Below, in pieces: positions 44,819 to 52,605 of a DNA stretch of 64,000 nt. The stretch's first letter is position 1; every line of letters begins with the position of its first letter. The position numbers and the translations under genes are program-made. Source of the stretch: Sphingomonas qomolangmaensis (GTDB lineage: Bacteria > Pseudomonadota > Alphaproteobacteria > Sphingomonadales > Sphingomonadaceae); contig NZ_CP101740.1 of the NCBI RefSeq assembly GCF_024496245.1, positions 2,789,501 to 2,853,500 of the forward strand. Reading direction: 5' to 3'. The notes under the pieces were generated by a model that ran no database searches, was not told the origin of the DNA, and saw only the letters and a program-made list of their open reading frames with translations.

Positions 44819-46144
44819 ATGCGTCATCTGCTCGCCGCCACCGCCTTTCTCGCGCTCGCCGCCACGCCTGCGCTTGCCGAGCCCGATTACGCCCCCGCGG
44901 TGAAGGCCGATTACGACAAGCAGCTCGCCAGCCTGTTCGACTGGTTCCACCGCAACCCCGAATTGTCGTTCAAGGAGGTCAAGACCTCCGCCCGCATGGC
45001 GCAGGAATTGCGCGCGATCCCCGGCATCGTCGTGACCGAGAAGGTCGGCGGCACCGGCGTGGTCGGCGTCATGAAGAACGGCGCCGGCCCGGTGGTGATG
45101 ATCCGCGCCGATATGGACGGTCTGCCGGTCGAGGAGAAATCGGGGCTGGCGAACGCATCGAAGGTGCGCCAGGTCGGGGTCGACGGGGTCGAGGCGCCGG
45201 TGATGCACGCCTGCGGCCACGACACCCATATCACCTCGATGGTCGGCACCGCGCGGCGGCTCGCGGCGATGAAGGATCGCTGGCAGGGCACGATCGTGTT
45301 CGTCGTCCAGCCCGCCGAGGAACGCGTCGGTGGCGCGCGCGCGATGGTCGCCGACGGGCTCTACACGCGCTTCCCCAAGCCCGAGTATGCGCTCGCACTC
45401 CACGTCGGCGCCGAACTGGGCTCGGGCAAGGTGACGGCATCGACCGGCATCCAATATTCCTCGTCCGATTCGGTCGACATCACCGTCCCCGGCATCGGCG
45501 CGCACGGCGCCAGCCCGCACCAGGGCAAGGACCCGATCTACATGGCGTCGCAGCTCGTGATCGCGCTCCAGGGGCTGATCAGCCGCGAGCGGATGCCGCT
45601 CACCCCCGGCGTCATCACCGTCGGCGCGTTCAACGCCGGGCTCAAGCACAACATCATCTCCGACGAAGCCAAGCTCCAGGTGACGGTGCGCGCCAATAGC
45701 GAGGAGGAGCGCAAGCGCCTGCTCGACGGCATCCGCCGCGTCGCGCGCGGGGTGGGCGAGCTCAACGGCATGGCGGCGGACAAGATGCCGGTGGTCAAGG
45801 TGATCGAGGGCACGCCGACGACGATCAACGATTCGGCGCTCGCCGAGCGGCTCAACGCGGTCATGGTCCAGGCGCTGGGGCAGGCGAATGTCGAGCCGTT
45901 CGAGCAGAAGGGCATGGGCGCCGAGGATTTCGCCTATTTCGTCCAGCCCGACAGCGGGGTGAAGGGCTATTATTTCGCGGTCGGCGGCACCCCACAGGCG
46001 GCGCTCGACGCGGCCAGGGCGGGCGGTCCCAAGATCGGCTCGCACCACAGCCCCGAATTCAAGGTCGAACCCGAACCCGCGATCGTCACCGGCACGATCG
46101 CGATGACCGCCGCGGTGCTCGACCTGATGAAGCCGGGCGGCTGA
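44819..46144 (+). CDS. Exported M20-family amidohydrolase
   Basis: A zinc-dependent peptidase/amidohydrolase of 441 residues with a Sec signal (MRHLLAATAFLALAATPALA). It shows the M20D pattern: IRADMDGLPVEEKSG, HACGHDTHITSMVGTARRL, VVQPAEERVGGARAMVADG, and GAEDFAYFVQ toward the end. GASPHQGKDPIYMASQLV is from the dimerisation domain. Relatives split N-acyl amino acids or hippurate. The natural substrate here is unknown, and the exported location suggests peptide scavenging in the periplasm. GGGGGA precedes the ATG. Confidence 0.9.
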   Translation: MRHLLAATAFLALAATPALAEPDYAPAVKADYDKQLASLFDWFHRNPELSFKEVKTSARMAQELRAIPGIVVTEKVGGTGVVGVMKNGAGPVVMIRADMDGLPVEEKSGLANASKVRQVGVDGVEAPVMHACGHDTHITSMVGTARRLAAMKDRWQGTIVFVVQPAEERVGGARAMVADGLYTRFPKPEYALALHVGAELGSGKVTASTGIQYSSSDSVDITVPGIGAHGASPHQGKDPIYMASQLVIALQGLISRERMPLTPGVITVGAFNAGLKHNIISDEAKLQVTVRANSEEERKRLLDGIRRVARGVGELNGMAADKMPVVKVIEGTPTTINDSALAERLNAVMVQALGQANVEPFEQKGMGAEDFAYFVQPDSGVKGYYFAVGGTPQAALDAARAGGPKIGSHHSPEFKVEPEPAIVTGTIAMTAAVLDLMKPGG

Positions 46145-46165
46145 CGGGCAATGTCTACCCTTGAT

Positions 46166-46262
46166 CCGTTCGTGCTGAGCCTGTCGAAGCACCGTCCTTC
46201 GTGCCGCGGACGCATCGCTTGCGGACAACAGGACAATGCTTCGACAAGCTCAGCATGAACGG
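46166..46262. repeat. Inverted pair of TGAGC-TGTCGAAGCA repeats
   Basis: CGTGCTGAGCCTGTCGAAGC at 46170 is mirrored by GCTTCGACAAGCTCAGCATG at 46238, with about 45 bp between. This widespread proteobacterial intergenic repeat sits between the convergent amidohydrolase and metallo-hydrolase genes and may end both transcripts. Confidence 0.75.
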
Positions 46263-46302
46263 TTGAGGGAGAGCCAGACTTTAAGTCTCCCGGCTGCGGC
46301 GG

Positions 46303-47490
46303 TTACGGGAGCGCCGTCACTTCCGCCGTGGTCGCACATCGCGCCAGCCGCGCCTCGTCGAGCCGGCGGGGCGCCGCCCCCAGCGCGGGCACGGTTACCG
46401 CGCTGCCCACCGCGACCGGGGCGAACCGCGCGGGGTCGATCCCGCTGCAGCGGGCGAGCGCCGCCAGCATGCGCGGCGGGGTGTCGCGCGCCTCGCTCGA
46501 CAGCTTGAACGTGCCCCAATGGATCGGCAGCGCGAAGGGCTGGCCCAGCCGGTCGAACACCCGGATCGCGTCGGGCGGGCCGACATGGCTATCGGTGCCC
46601 ATTTGCCCCGGCTGGAAGCGGAACGCGCCGATCGGCAGAATCGCGAAACGCACCGGCCCCAGCGCCGCCGCCTCGCGCGGCCATTGCCCGTCGCCAAAGC
46701 CGGTATCGCCGGCGAAGAACAGATTGCCGCCGGGCAGGGTGACGACGAAGCTCGACCACAAGGCGCGGTTGCGGTCGGTGAACCAGCGGCTGCCCCAATG
46801 ATGGTTGCGCGTCACCGCGACCTCGATGCCGGGCCGCAGCACGGTCCGCTGCCCCCAGTCGAGCCGCCGCGCGGGCACCCCGACCTGGCCGATGACGCTG
46901 TCGTTGCCCAGACTGGTGACGATCACCGGCCGATCGCGCCGCCACAAGCGCTTCAGTGTCGCCTGGTCGAGATGGTCGTAATGATTGTGGCTCACCAGCA
47001 CGAGGTCGATCTTGGGCAGGTCGTCGAAGGCGATCCCCGGCACCGTCACCCGGCGCGGCCCGAAGCCCAGCGGGCCCGCGGTGTCGCTCCAGATCGGGTC
47101 GGTCAGGATGTTGAGCCCCTGCGTCTGCACCAGCACCGTCGCATGGCCGACCCAGGTGGCGACCATCGCCTGCCCCTCGACGCGCGCCGCCGGCTTGGCC
47201 AGCCGCACCGGCACCCTGCTCGGCCATGCCGCATCGCCCTCGCCGGTGATCCGCTTCATCAGGAAGCTGGCGCGGTTGCCCCCGCCCGGCGGTGCGGCGG
47301 TCTCGCCATCGGGATTGAAGAAGCGCGCGCCGTCGAAATGCCCGGTCGGCTCGCCGCGATAATAAACCCGATCGAGGAACCGCGGCACGATCGTCACCGC
47401 AAGGCACGCCGCGACCACCGCCCACAAAAGCAGCACGCCCGCCCACCGCAGCAACCGCATACCCAACGCCATCACCAACCTTGCCGCCAT
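46303..47490 (-). CDS. Membrane-anchored metallo-beta-lactamase-fold hydrolase (UlaG/NAPE-PLD type)
   Basis: A 395-residue protein. One N-terminal membrane span (MRLLRWAGVLLLWAVVAAC region) precedes the hydrolase domain. Metal ligands are visible in WVGHATVLVQTQG, ILTDPIWSD, LVSHNHYDHLDQATLKRL (HxHxDH), FAGDTGFGDG and PIHWGTF. This order matches the NAPE-PLD/UlaG lipid or sugar-lactone hydrolases. A role in envelope lipid turnover is plausible. The ATG at 47490 is preferred over a TTG at 47523 because the first membrane segment begins soon after. Confidence 0.87.
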   Translation of the reverse strand: MAARLVMALGMRLLRWAGVLLLWAVVAACLAVTIVPRFLDRVYYRGEPTGHFDGARFFNPDGETAAPPGGGNRASFLMKRITGEGDAAWPSRVPVRLAKPAARVEGQAMVATWVGHATVLVQTQGLNILTDPIWSDTAGPLGFGPRRVTVPGIAFDDLPKIDLVLVSHNHYDHLDQATLKRLWRRDRPVIVTSLGNDSVIGQVGVPARRLDWGQRTVLRPGIEVAVTRNHHWGSRWFTDRNRALWSSFVVTLPGGNLFFAGDTGFGDGQWPREAAALGPVRFAILPIGAFRFQPGQMGTDSHVGPPDAIRVFDRLGQPFALPIHWGTFKLSSEARDTPPRMLAALARCSGIDPARFAPVAVGSAVTVPALGAAPRRLDEARLARCATTAEVTALP

Positions 47491-47551
47491 GAAAGGTCGA
47501 ACCTCAACCGACGGCAACGCCAAAGGTGCCGCAAGGCGACAAGCTTCGGTT

Positions 47552-47642
47552 CGTCACCCCGGACTCGTTCCGGGGGCCACCGGGCCACAAAGCTGCCGCT
47601 GCATGGGGCGCCGTGGACCCCGGAACAAGTCCGGGGTGACGC
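47552..47642. repeat. Inverted pair of CCCCGGA-type repeats
   Basis: GTCACCCCGGACTCGTTCC at 47553 and CCGGAACAAGTCCGGGGTGA at 47620 are in opposite orientation, about 45 bp apart, upstream of the metallo-hydrolase and downstream of the fumarase gene. Same family as 36892 and 43760. Confidence 0.75.
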
Positions 47643-47667
47643 GCAACGGTCCGAGGCAGACCCGCGT

Positions 47668-49191
47668 TCAAACCCCCGCCAGCAACCCTTCGCGCGCGAT
47701 CTTCTCGCGCCACACCAAGGGCGCGAGGTGATGGACATTCTGCCCCGCGCTATCGACCGCCACCGTCACCGGGAAGTCCTGCACCTCGAACTCGTAGATC
47801 GCCTCCATGCCGAGATCGGCGAAGCCCACCACCTTCGATCCCTTGATCGCGCGCGCCACCAGATACGCCGCGCCGCCCACTGCCATCAGGTAGGCCGACT
47901 TGGCCTCGGCGATCGCCTGCGTCGTATCGACCCCGCGCTCGGCCTTGCCGACCATCGCGAGCAACCCCTGATCGAGCATCATCCGCGTGAACTTGTCCAT
48001 CCGCGTCGCGGTGGTGGGGCCGGCGGGGCCGACCACTTCCTCGCCCACCGGATCGACCGGCCCGACATAATAGATCACGCGGCCCCGGAAATCGACCGGC
48101 AGCGGCTCGCCCGCGTCGAGCATGTCCTTGATCCGCTTGTGCGCGGCGTCGCGCCCGGTGAGCATCTTGCCGTTTAGCAGCAGCCGGTCGCCATGCTTCC
48201 ACCCCCGCACGACGTCGGGCGTCAGCGTGTCGAGGTCGACGCGGATCGCCGCCTTGTCGGGGGTCCAGTTGACGTCAGGCCATTGGTCGAGCTTGGGCGC
48301 TTCGAGATACGCCGGCCCCGATCCGTCGAGCATGAAATGCGCGTGGCGGGTGGCGGCGCAATTGGGGATCATCGCCACCGGCTTGCCCGCCGCGTGGCAG
48401 GGAAAGTCATAGATCTTGACGTCGAGGATCGTCGAGAGTCCGCCCAGCCCCTGCGCGCCGATCCCCAGCGCGTTGACCTTGTCGAAGAGCTCGATCCGCA
48501 GCGCCTCGATGTCATTTTGCGGGCCGCGTGCCTTGAGCTGGCCCATGTCGATCGGCTCCATCAGCGACTGCTTCGCCAGCAGCACCGCGCGTTCGGCGGT
48601 GCCGCCGATGCCGATGCCCAGCATCCCCGGCGGGCACCAGCCGGCGCCCATTTGCGGGATCATCTCGAGCACCCAGTCCACAATCGAATCCGACGGGTTC
48701 ATCATCTTGAACTTCGACTTGTTCTCCGACCCGCCGCCCTTGGCCGCGACGTCGATCGAGACGCTGGCCCCCGGCACCATCTCGACATGCAGGACGCTCG
48801 GCGTGTTGTCCTTGGTATTGCGCCGGGTGAAGGCGGGATCGGCGAGAATCGACGCGCGCAGCCGGTTTTCGGGGTGGAGATAGGCGCGGCGCACGCCCTG
48901 ATCGACGACCTCCTGCAAGCTGCGCGTGGTGTCGTCGAGCCGGCAGTCCATGCCCCATTTGACGAAGACATTGACGATGCCGGTATCCTGGCAGATCGGC
49001 CGATGCCCCTCGGCACACATCCGCGAATTGGTGAGGATCTGCGCGATCGCGTCCTTGGCGGCGGGCGACTGCTCGGCGGCATAGGCCTCGCCCAGCGCGC
49101 GGATGTAATCCATCGGATGATAGTAGCTGATGAACTGCAGCGCGTCGGCGACGCTTTCGATCAGGTCGGCGCTGCGGATGGTGACGGTCAT
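47668..49191 (-). CDS. fumA: Fumarate hydratase, class I
   Basis: An iron-sulfur fumarase of the TCA cycle. 507 residues, with SRMCAEGHRPICQDTGI (cluster cysteine), WCPPGMLGIGIGGTAERAV, GIGAQGLGGLSTILDVKIYD (given as GAQGLGGLSTILDVKI), HAAGKPVAMIPNCAATRH (cysteine), RGRVIYYVGPVDPVGEEVVG and TTATRMDKFTRMML. These identify the heat-labile [4Fe-4S] type with both N- and C-domains in one chain. The ATG at 49191 fits the family. Upstream in-frame sequence to 49293 does not. Confidence 0.95.
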   Translation of the reverse strand: MTVTIRSADLIESVADALQFISYYHPMDYIRALGEAYAAEQSPAAKDAIAQILTNSRMCAEGHRPICQDTGIVNVFVKWGMDCRLDDTTRSLQEVVDQGVRRAYLHPENRLRASILADPAFTRRNTKDNTPSVLHVEMVPGASVSIDVAAKGGGSENKSKFKMMNPSDSIVDWVLEMIPQMGAGWCPPGMLGIGIGGTAERAVLLAKQSLMEPIDMGQLKARGPQNDIEALRIELFDKVNALGIGAQGLGGLSTILDVKIYDFPCHAAGKPVAMIPNCAATRHAHFMLDGSGPAYLEAPKLDQWPDVNWTPDKAAIRVDLDTLTPDVVRGWKHGDRLLLNGKMLTGRDAAHKRIKDMLDAGEPLPVDFRGRVIYYVGPVDPVGEEVVGPAGPTTATRMDKFTRMMLDQGLLAMVGKAERGVDTTQAIAEAKSAYLMAVGGAAYLVARAIKGSKVVGFADLGMEAIYEFEVQDFPVTVAVDSAGQNVHHLAPLVWREKIAREGLLAGV

Positions 49192-49317
49192 GGGGCAGGG
49201 GTCCGTGCTTCGATTGGGTTGCGCGCTCGATACGAGGCCCGCGCCGGTGCGCCAAGCCGTCGATCGAAAACATTCGTCGAACCACCGCGACAACGTTGCG
49301 ACCTATTCGCATTTGCA

Positions 49318-49346
49318 TTGACAGTAAGAATGACTCGCAATAACCA
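49318..49346 (+). promoter_or_regulatory. Promoter with Fur-like site before the siderophore receptor
   Basis: TTGACA (49318-49323) and TAACCA (49341-49346) are 17 bp apart. The spacer GTAAGAATGACTCGCAA resembles a Fur box (compare GAGAATGATTCTC). Iron-repressed transcription would start near 49353, about 20 bp before the TTG start. The site also holds an ATG (49330) discussed in the findings. Confidence 0.5.
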
Positions 49347-49373
49347 TCGCCGAAACGACAAGGGGTTTCGGTC

Positions 49374-51716
49374 TTGGTTTCATCTTCCTCGGGCGCGGCA
49401 TTGCCCGCCTTTCTCGCGCTTTCGTGTGTCGGCGCGCTGGTTTCCGGTCCTGCTTATGCTGCCGACCCCGTCACCGACGATCGCCCGCAAACGCGGCAGG
49501 AACGTCGCGATGACCCGCAGCGCGACGACATCGTCGTGACCGGCCTCCATGAAAAGGACACGCTCGAAAGCCCCAAGGCGACCGCGCCGTTGCTCGATAC
49601 CCCGCAGACGATCACCGTCATCAGCGACCAGACGCTGCGCAAGCAGAACCTGCTGACGCTGCGCGATGCGTTGCAGACCGTTCCCGGCATCACCTTCGGC
49701 GCGGGCGAAGGCGGCGGCGGCTATGGCGACAGCATCAACCTGCGCGGCTATTCGGCGAACAACGACATCACCCAGGACGGCGTGCGCGACACCGCGCAAT
49801 ATAGCCGCACCGATCCGTTCAACCTGCAGCAGATCGAAGTGTATAACGGCGCCAATACCGTCTTCAACGGATCGGGATCGGTCGGCGGGACGATCAACCT
49901 GGTGTCGAAGGTGCCGCAGGCACGCGACCTGACGATCATGTCGGCGGGGATCGGCACCGACCAATATTATCGCGCCTCGGTCGACAGCAATGTCCGCGTC
50001 AACGATCTGGTCGCGGTGCGGCTCAACGCGATGGTCCATCGCAACGACGTGCCCGGCCGCGACGTCGAACAGTTCGAGCGCTGGGGCGTCGCACCGTCGA
50101 TCACGATCGGCATCGACGGGCCGACCAGCCTGACGCTCGCCTATGTCCACCAGCAGGACGACAACGTCCCGATCTTCGGCAGCCCCTATTATGCCGCCGC
50201 GGGCGGGGTGCCTGAGGGGATCGACGATGCGGACTATTTCGGCATCGCCAATCTCGATTCGCAGCGGAGCGAAGTCGATCGGCTGACCGCCACCTTCACT
50301 CACCAACTGAGCGACGCGCTGACGGTGCGCAACCTGACGCGTTACCAACGGGTGTCGCAACCCACCGTCACCAGCGCGCCGCAGGGGACCTTCTGCCTGT
50401 CGACCGGCCTTACCCCGCTCGGCGTCGCATGCCCCGCCGGTCAGAACACCCCGGGCTTGTATTATCCCAGCGGTCCGCGCGGACTGGTGCGCGATCAGCT
50501 GAACGACCTGCTCTACAACCAGACCGACCTGACGCTGGTCTCGGGCACCGCGGGCCGGCTGCGCAACACCCTGGTGGTCGGCGCGTCCTATGCGCAGGAA
50601 GATTATGTGCTGGTGACCGCCAATCTGCTGCGCAATCCGGGCGGCGCATTGCCCAACCCCGCGCTGCCGCCGATCGCGATCGGCGATCCGAGCACCGACT
50701 ATACCGGCCCGATCAACCGGATCGTCACCGGCCGCTCGCAGGGCGATAGCCGATCGACCGCGGTCTACGCCTTCGACACGCTCGAGATCGGCGAGATGTT
50801 CGAGGTGAATGCCGGGGTCCGCTGGGAGCAGATGGACGCGGTGTTCCGCGCCGACACCTATGCGACGCCGGCAACCGGTGGCGCGATCACTCGCGGCACC
50901 GACCAGCTCAGCGACGAAAACCTGTTCAGTTATCGCGGCGGTGTCGTCTTCAAGCCGGTGCCCAATGCCAGCTTCTATGCAAGCTATGGCAATTCGAAGA
51001 CGCCGAGTTCGGCGACGGTGCGGCTGGGCTGCACCACCGCCTGCGATGTCGCTCCCGAAACCGGCGAAAGCTACGAGATCGGCGCCAAGGCTGATTTGTT
51101 CGGACGCCGGCTCCAGCTGACCGCGGCGGTGTTCCGCAACGAGCGTACCAATTTCCGCGTCGCGACCAACGATCCGGTCGCGCCTTCGGTACAGGTGCTC
51201 GACGGCCGCTCGCGCGTCGACGGCATCGCGCTGGGTGCGTCGGGCAACATCACCCCCGCCTGGAGCATCTTCGCCAACTACACCTATCTGAAGGGCGAAA
51301 TCCTGCAGAGCGTGTCGGACTTCTGCCTCGCCAATCCGGGGGCGGCCAATTGCGGCAATTCGGCCGGTCTGCCCGATCCGCAGGCGGGCAACGTCCTGAT
51401 CCAGACCCCCGATCATTCGGGCAGCCTGTTCACCACCTATACGCTGCCGTTCGGGCTGCAGCTCGGCTACGGCCTGACCTATCAGGGCAGCTTCGCGCTC
51501 AACCAGTCGTCGCTCGCCGCGCCGATCCAGCTCGAGGGCGAGGATTTCCTCACCCACCGCGCCTTCCTGTCCTATGCCTTTGCCGGCGGGCTGACCGCGC
51601 AGGTCAACATCCAGAACCTGACGAACGAGCGTTATTATACCGGCATCCGCAACAATGGCTGGGCGACGCCGGGCGATGCGCGGTCGGCGGTGCTGAGCGT
51701 GTTCTACAGTTTTTGA
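49374..51716 (+). CDS. TonB-dependent siderophore receptor
   Basis: Outer-membrane iron-siderophore importer of 780 residues. A plug domain (TPQTITVISDQTLRKQNL, LRDALQTVPGITFGAGEGGG, INLRGYSANNDITQDGVRD, VEVYNGAN-type segment, GSVGGTINLVSK) precedes a 22-strand barrel that ends in VLSVFYSF with the terminal Phe. DDIVVTGLHEKDT is a TonB-box-like N-terminus. The only in-frame start after the stop at 49341 is the TTG at 49374, preceded by AAGGGG. Its signal peptide (ALPAFLALSCVGALVSGPAYA) lacks a basic N-region, which is found in another frame from 49330. It is paired with a PiuC gene, like fiu-ybiX in E. coli, which suggests catecholate siderophores. Confidence 0.9.
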   Translation: MVSSSSGAALPAFLALSCVGALVSGPAYAADPVTDDRPQTRQERRDDPQRDDIVVTGLHEKDTLESPKATAPLLDTPQTITVISDQTLRKQNLLTLRDALQTVPGITFGAGEGGGGYGDSINLRGYSANNDITQDGVRDTAQYSRTDPFNLQQIEVYNGANTVFNGSGSVGGTINLVSKVPQARDLTIMSAGIGTDQYYRASVDSNVRVNDLVAVRLNAMVHRNDVPGRDVEQFERWGVAPSITIGIDGPTSLTLAYVHQQDDNVPIFGSPYYAAAGGVPEGIDDADYFGIANLDSQRSEVDRLTATFTHQLSDALTVRNLTRYQRVSQPTVTSAPQGTFCLSTGLTPLGVACPAGQNTPGLYYPSGPRGLVRDQLNDLLYNQTDLTLVSGTAGRLRNTLVVGASYAQEDYVLVTANLLRNPGGALPNPALPPIAIGDPSTDYTGPINRIVTGRSQGDSRSTAVYAFDTLEIGEMFEVNAGVRWEQMDAVFRADTYATPATGGAITRGTDQLSDENLFSYRGGVVFKPVPNASFYASYGNSKTPSSATVRLGCTTACDVAPETGESYEIGAKADLFGRRLQLTAAVFRNERTNFRVATNDPVAPSVQVLDGRSRVDGIALGASGNITPAWSIFANYTYLKGEILQSVSDFCLANPGAANCGNSAGLPDPQAGNVLIQTPDHSGSLFTTYTLPFGLQLGYGLTYQGSFALNQSSLAAPIQLEGEDFLTHRAFLSYAFAGGLTAQVNIQNLTNERYYTGIRNNGWATPGDARSAVLSVFYSF

Positions 51717-51726
51717 GACATGTGTA

Positions 51727-51847
51727 CCGTTCGTGCTGAGTAGCCGCTGAGCTTGTCGAAGCGGCGTATCGAAGCACCCGCCCGCTCGGGGCAAAGTCCT
51801 TCGATACGGGTCTTCGCCTTCGCTCAGCCCCTACTCAGGACGAACGG
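51727..51847. repeat. Expanded inverted repeat of the TGAGC-TGTCGAAGC family
   Basis: CCGTTCGTGCTGAG at 51727 and the mirrored CTCAGGACGAACGG at 51834 frame a region with further internal copies (GCTTGTCGAAGC, CTTCGATACGGG). It lies between the siderophore receptor and piuC, so the two genes may be separated by an RNA hairpin. Confidence 0.65.
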
Positions 51848-51881
51848 TTATGTTTCGGACCACAAGCACCAAAGGATTCCC

Positions 51882-52565
51882 ATGCTGATCGCGATCCCCG
51901 ACCTGTTCGACGCCGCCGGGGTCGCACGGCTGCGCAGCCTGATCGACTCCGGCGACTGGATCGACGGCAACGCCACCTCGGGCCCCCAATCGGCGCTCGC
52001 CAAGCGCAACGAGCAACTGGCCGAGGGCAGCGCCGCAGCCCGCGAGGCCGGAGGGCTGGTGCTCGATGCGCTGGGGCGTTCGCCGCTGTTCATCGCCGCC
52101 GCGCTGCCGGCAAAGGTCTTCCCGCCCTTGTTCAACCGCTATGCCGGCGGGCAGGCGTTCGGCGCGCATATCGACAATGCGATCCGGATCCAGCGCGGCA
52201 GCGACTTTCGCATCCGCTCGGACCTGTCGGCGACGCTCTTCCTCGCCGATCCCGCTGAGTATGATGGCGGCGAGCTGGTCATCGAAGATCGCTTCGGCGA
52301 ACAACGCGTCAAGCTGCCCGCGGGGCATATGGTGCTCTACCCGGCATCGTCGCTCCACCGCGTCGAGCCGGTCACGCGCGGAGTGCGCGTGGCGTCGTTC
52401 TTCTGGCTGCAATCGATGGTGCGCGACGACGCCGCGCGGCGGCTGTTGTTCGATCTCGACCAGTCGGTCCAGCGGCTCGGCGGCCAGCTTGGGCAGGGCG
52501 ACCGTTCGGTGATCGAGCTGACCGGGGTGTACCACAACCTGCTGCGACGCTGGTCCGAGGTGTGA
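51882..52565 (+). CDS. piuC: PKHD-type Fe(II)/2-oxoglutarate hydroxylase
   Basis: A 227-residue dioxygenase with the iron ligands in [14 protein letters not shown] (H, D) and [20 protein letters not shown] (H), and the R for 2-oxoglutarate. [20 protein letters not shown] and [20 protein letters not shown] complete the PiuC/YbiX pattern. Such enzymes accompany siderophore receptors and may modify the siderophore to release iron. The ATG at 51882 follows AAGGA. In-frame starts further upstream lie in the repeat at 51727. A strong terminator follows at 52571. Confidence 0.93.
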   Translation: MLIAIPDLFDAAGVARLRSLIDSGDWIDGNATSGPQSALAKRNEQLAEGSAAAREAGGLVLDALGRSPLFIAAALPAKVFPPLFNRYAGGQAFGAHIDNAIRIQRGSDFRIRSDLSATLFLADPAEYDGGELVIEDRFGEQRVKLPAGHMVLYPASSLHRVEPVTRGVRVASFFWLQSMVRDDAARRLLFDLDQSVQRLGGQLGQGDRSVIELTGVYHNLLRRWSEV

Positions 52566-52570
52566 CCACC

Positions 52571-52600
52571 AAGCCCTCTCCCCATAGGGAGAGGGCTTTT
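52571..52600. terminator. Rho-independent terminator after piuC
   Basis: AAGCCCTCTCCC pairs with GGGAGAGGGCTT (12 bp, loop CATA), followed by TT. It lies 6 bp past the piuC stop and 6 bp before the end of the convergent glutamate dehydrogenase gene, so it can serve both. Confidence 0.85.
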
Positions 52601-52605
52601 GAGCC

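Noticed and set aside
49380..51794. 804-codon open frame on the minus strand opposite the siderophore receptor
   Set aside because: It is a mirror of the plus-strand gene in GC-rich DNA. Its translation is rich in Arg/His with no domain, while the plus strand gives a full TonB receptor.
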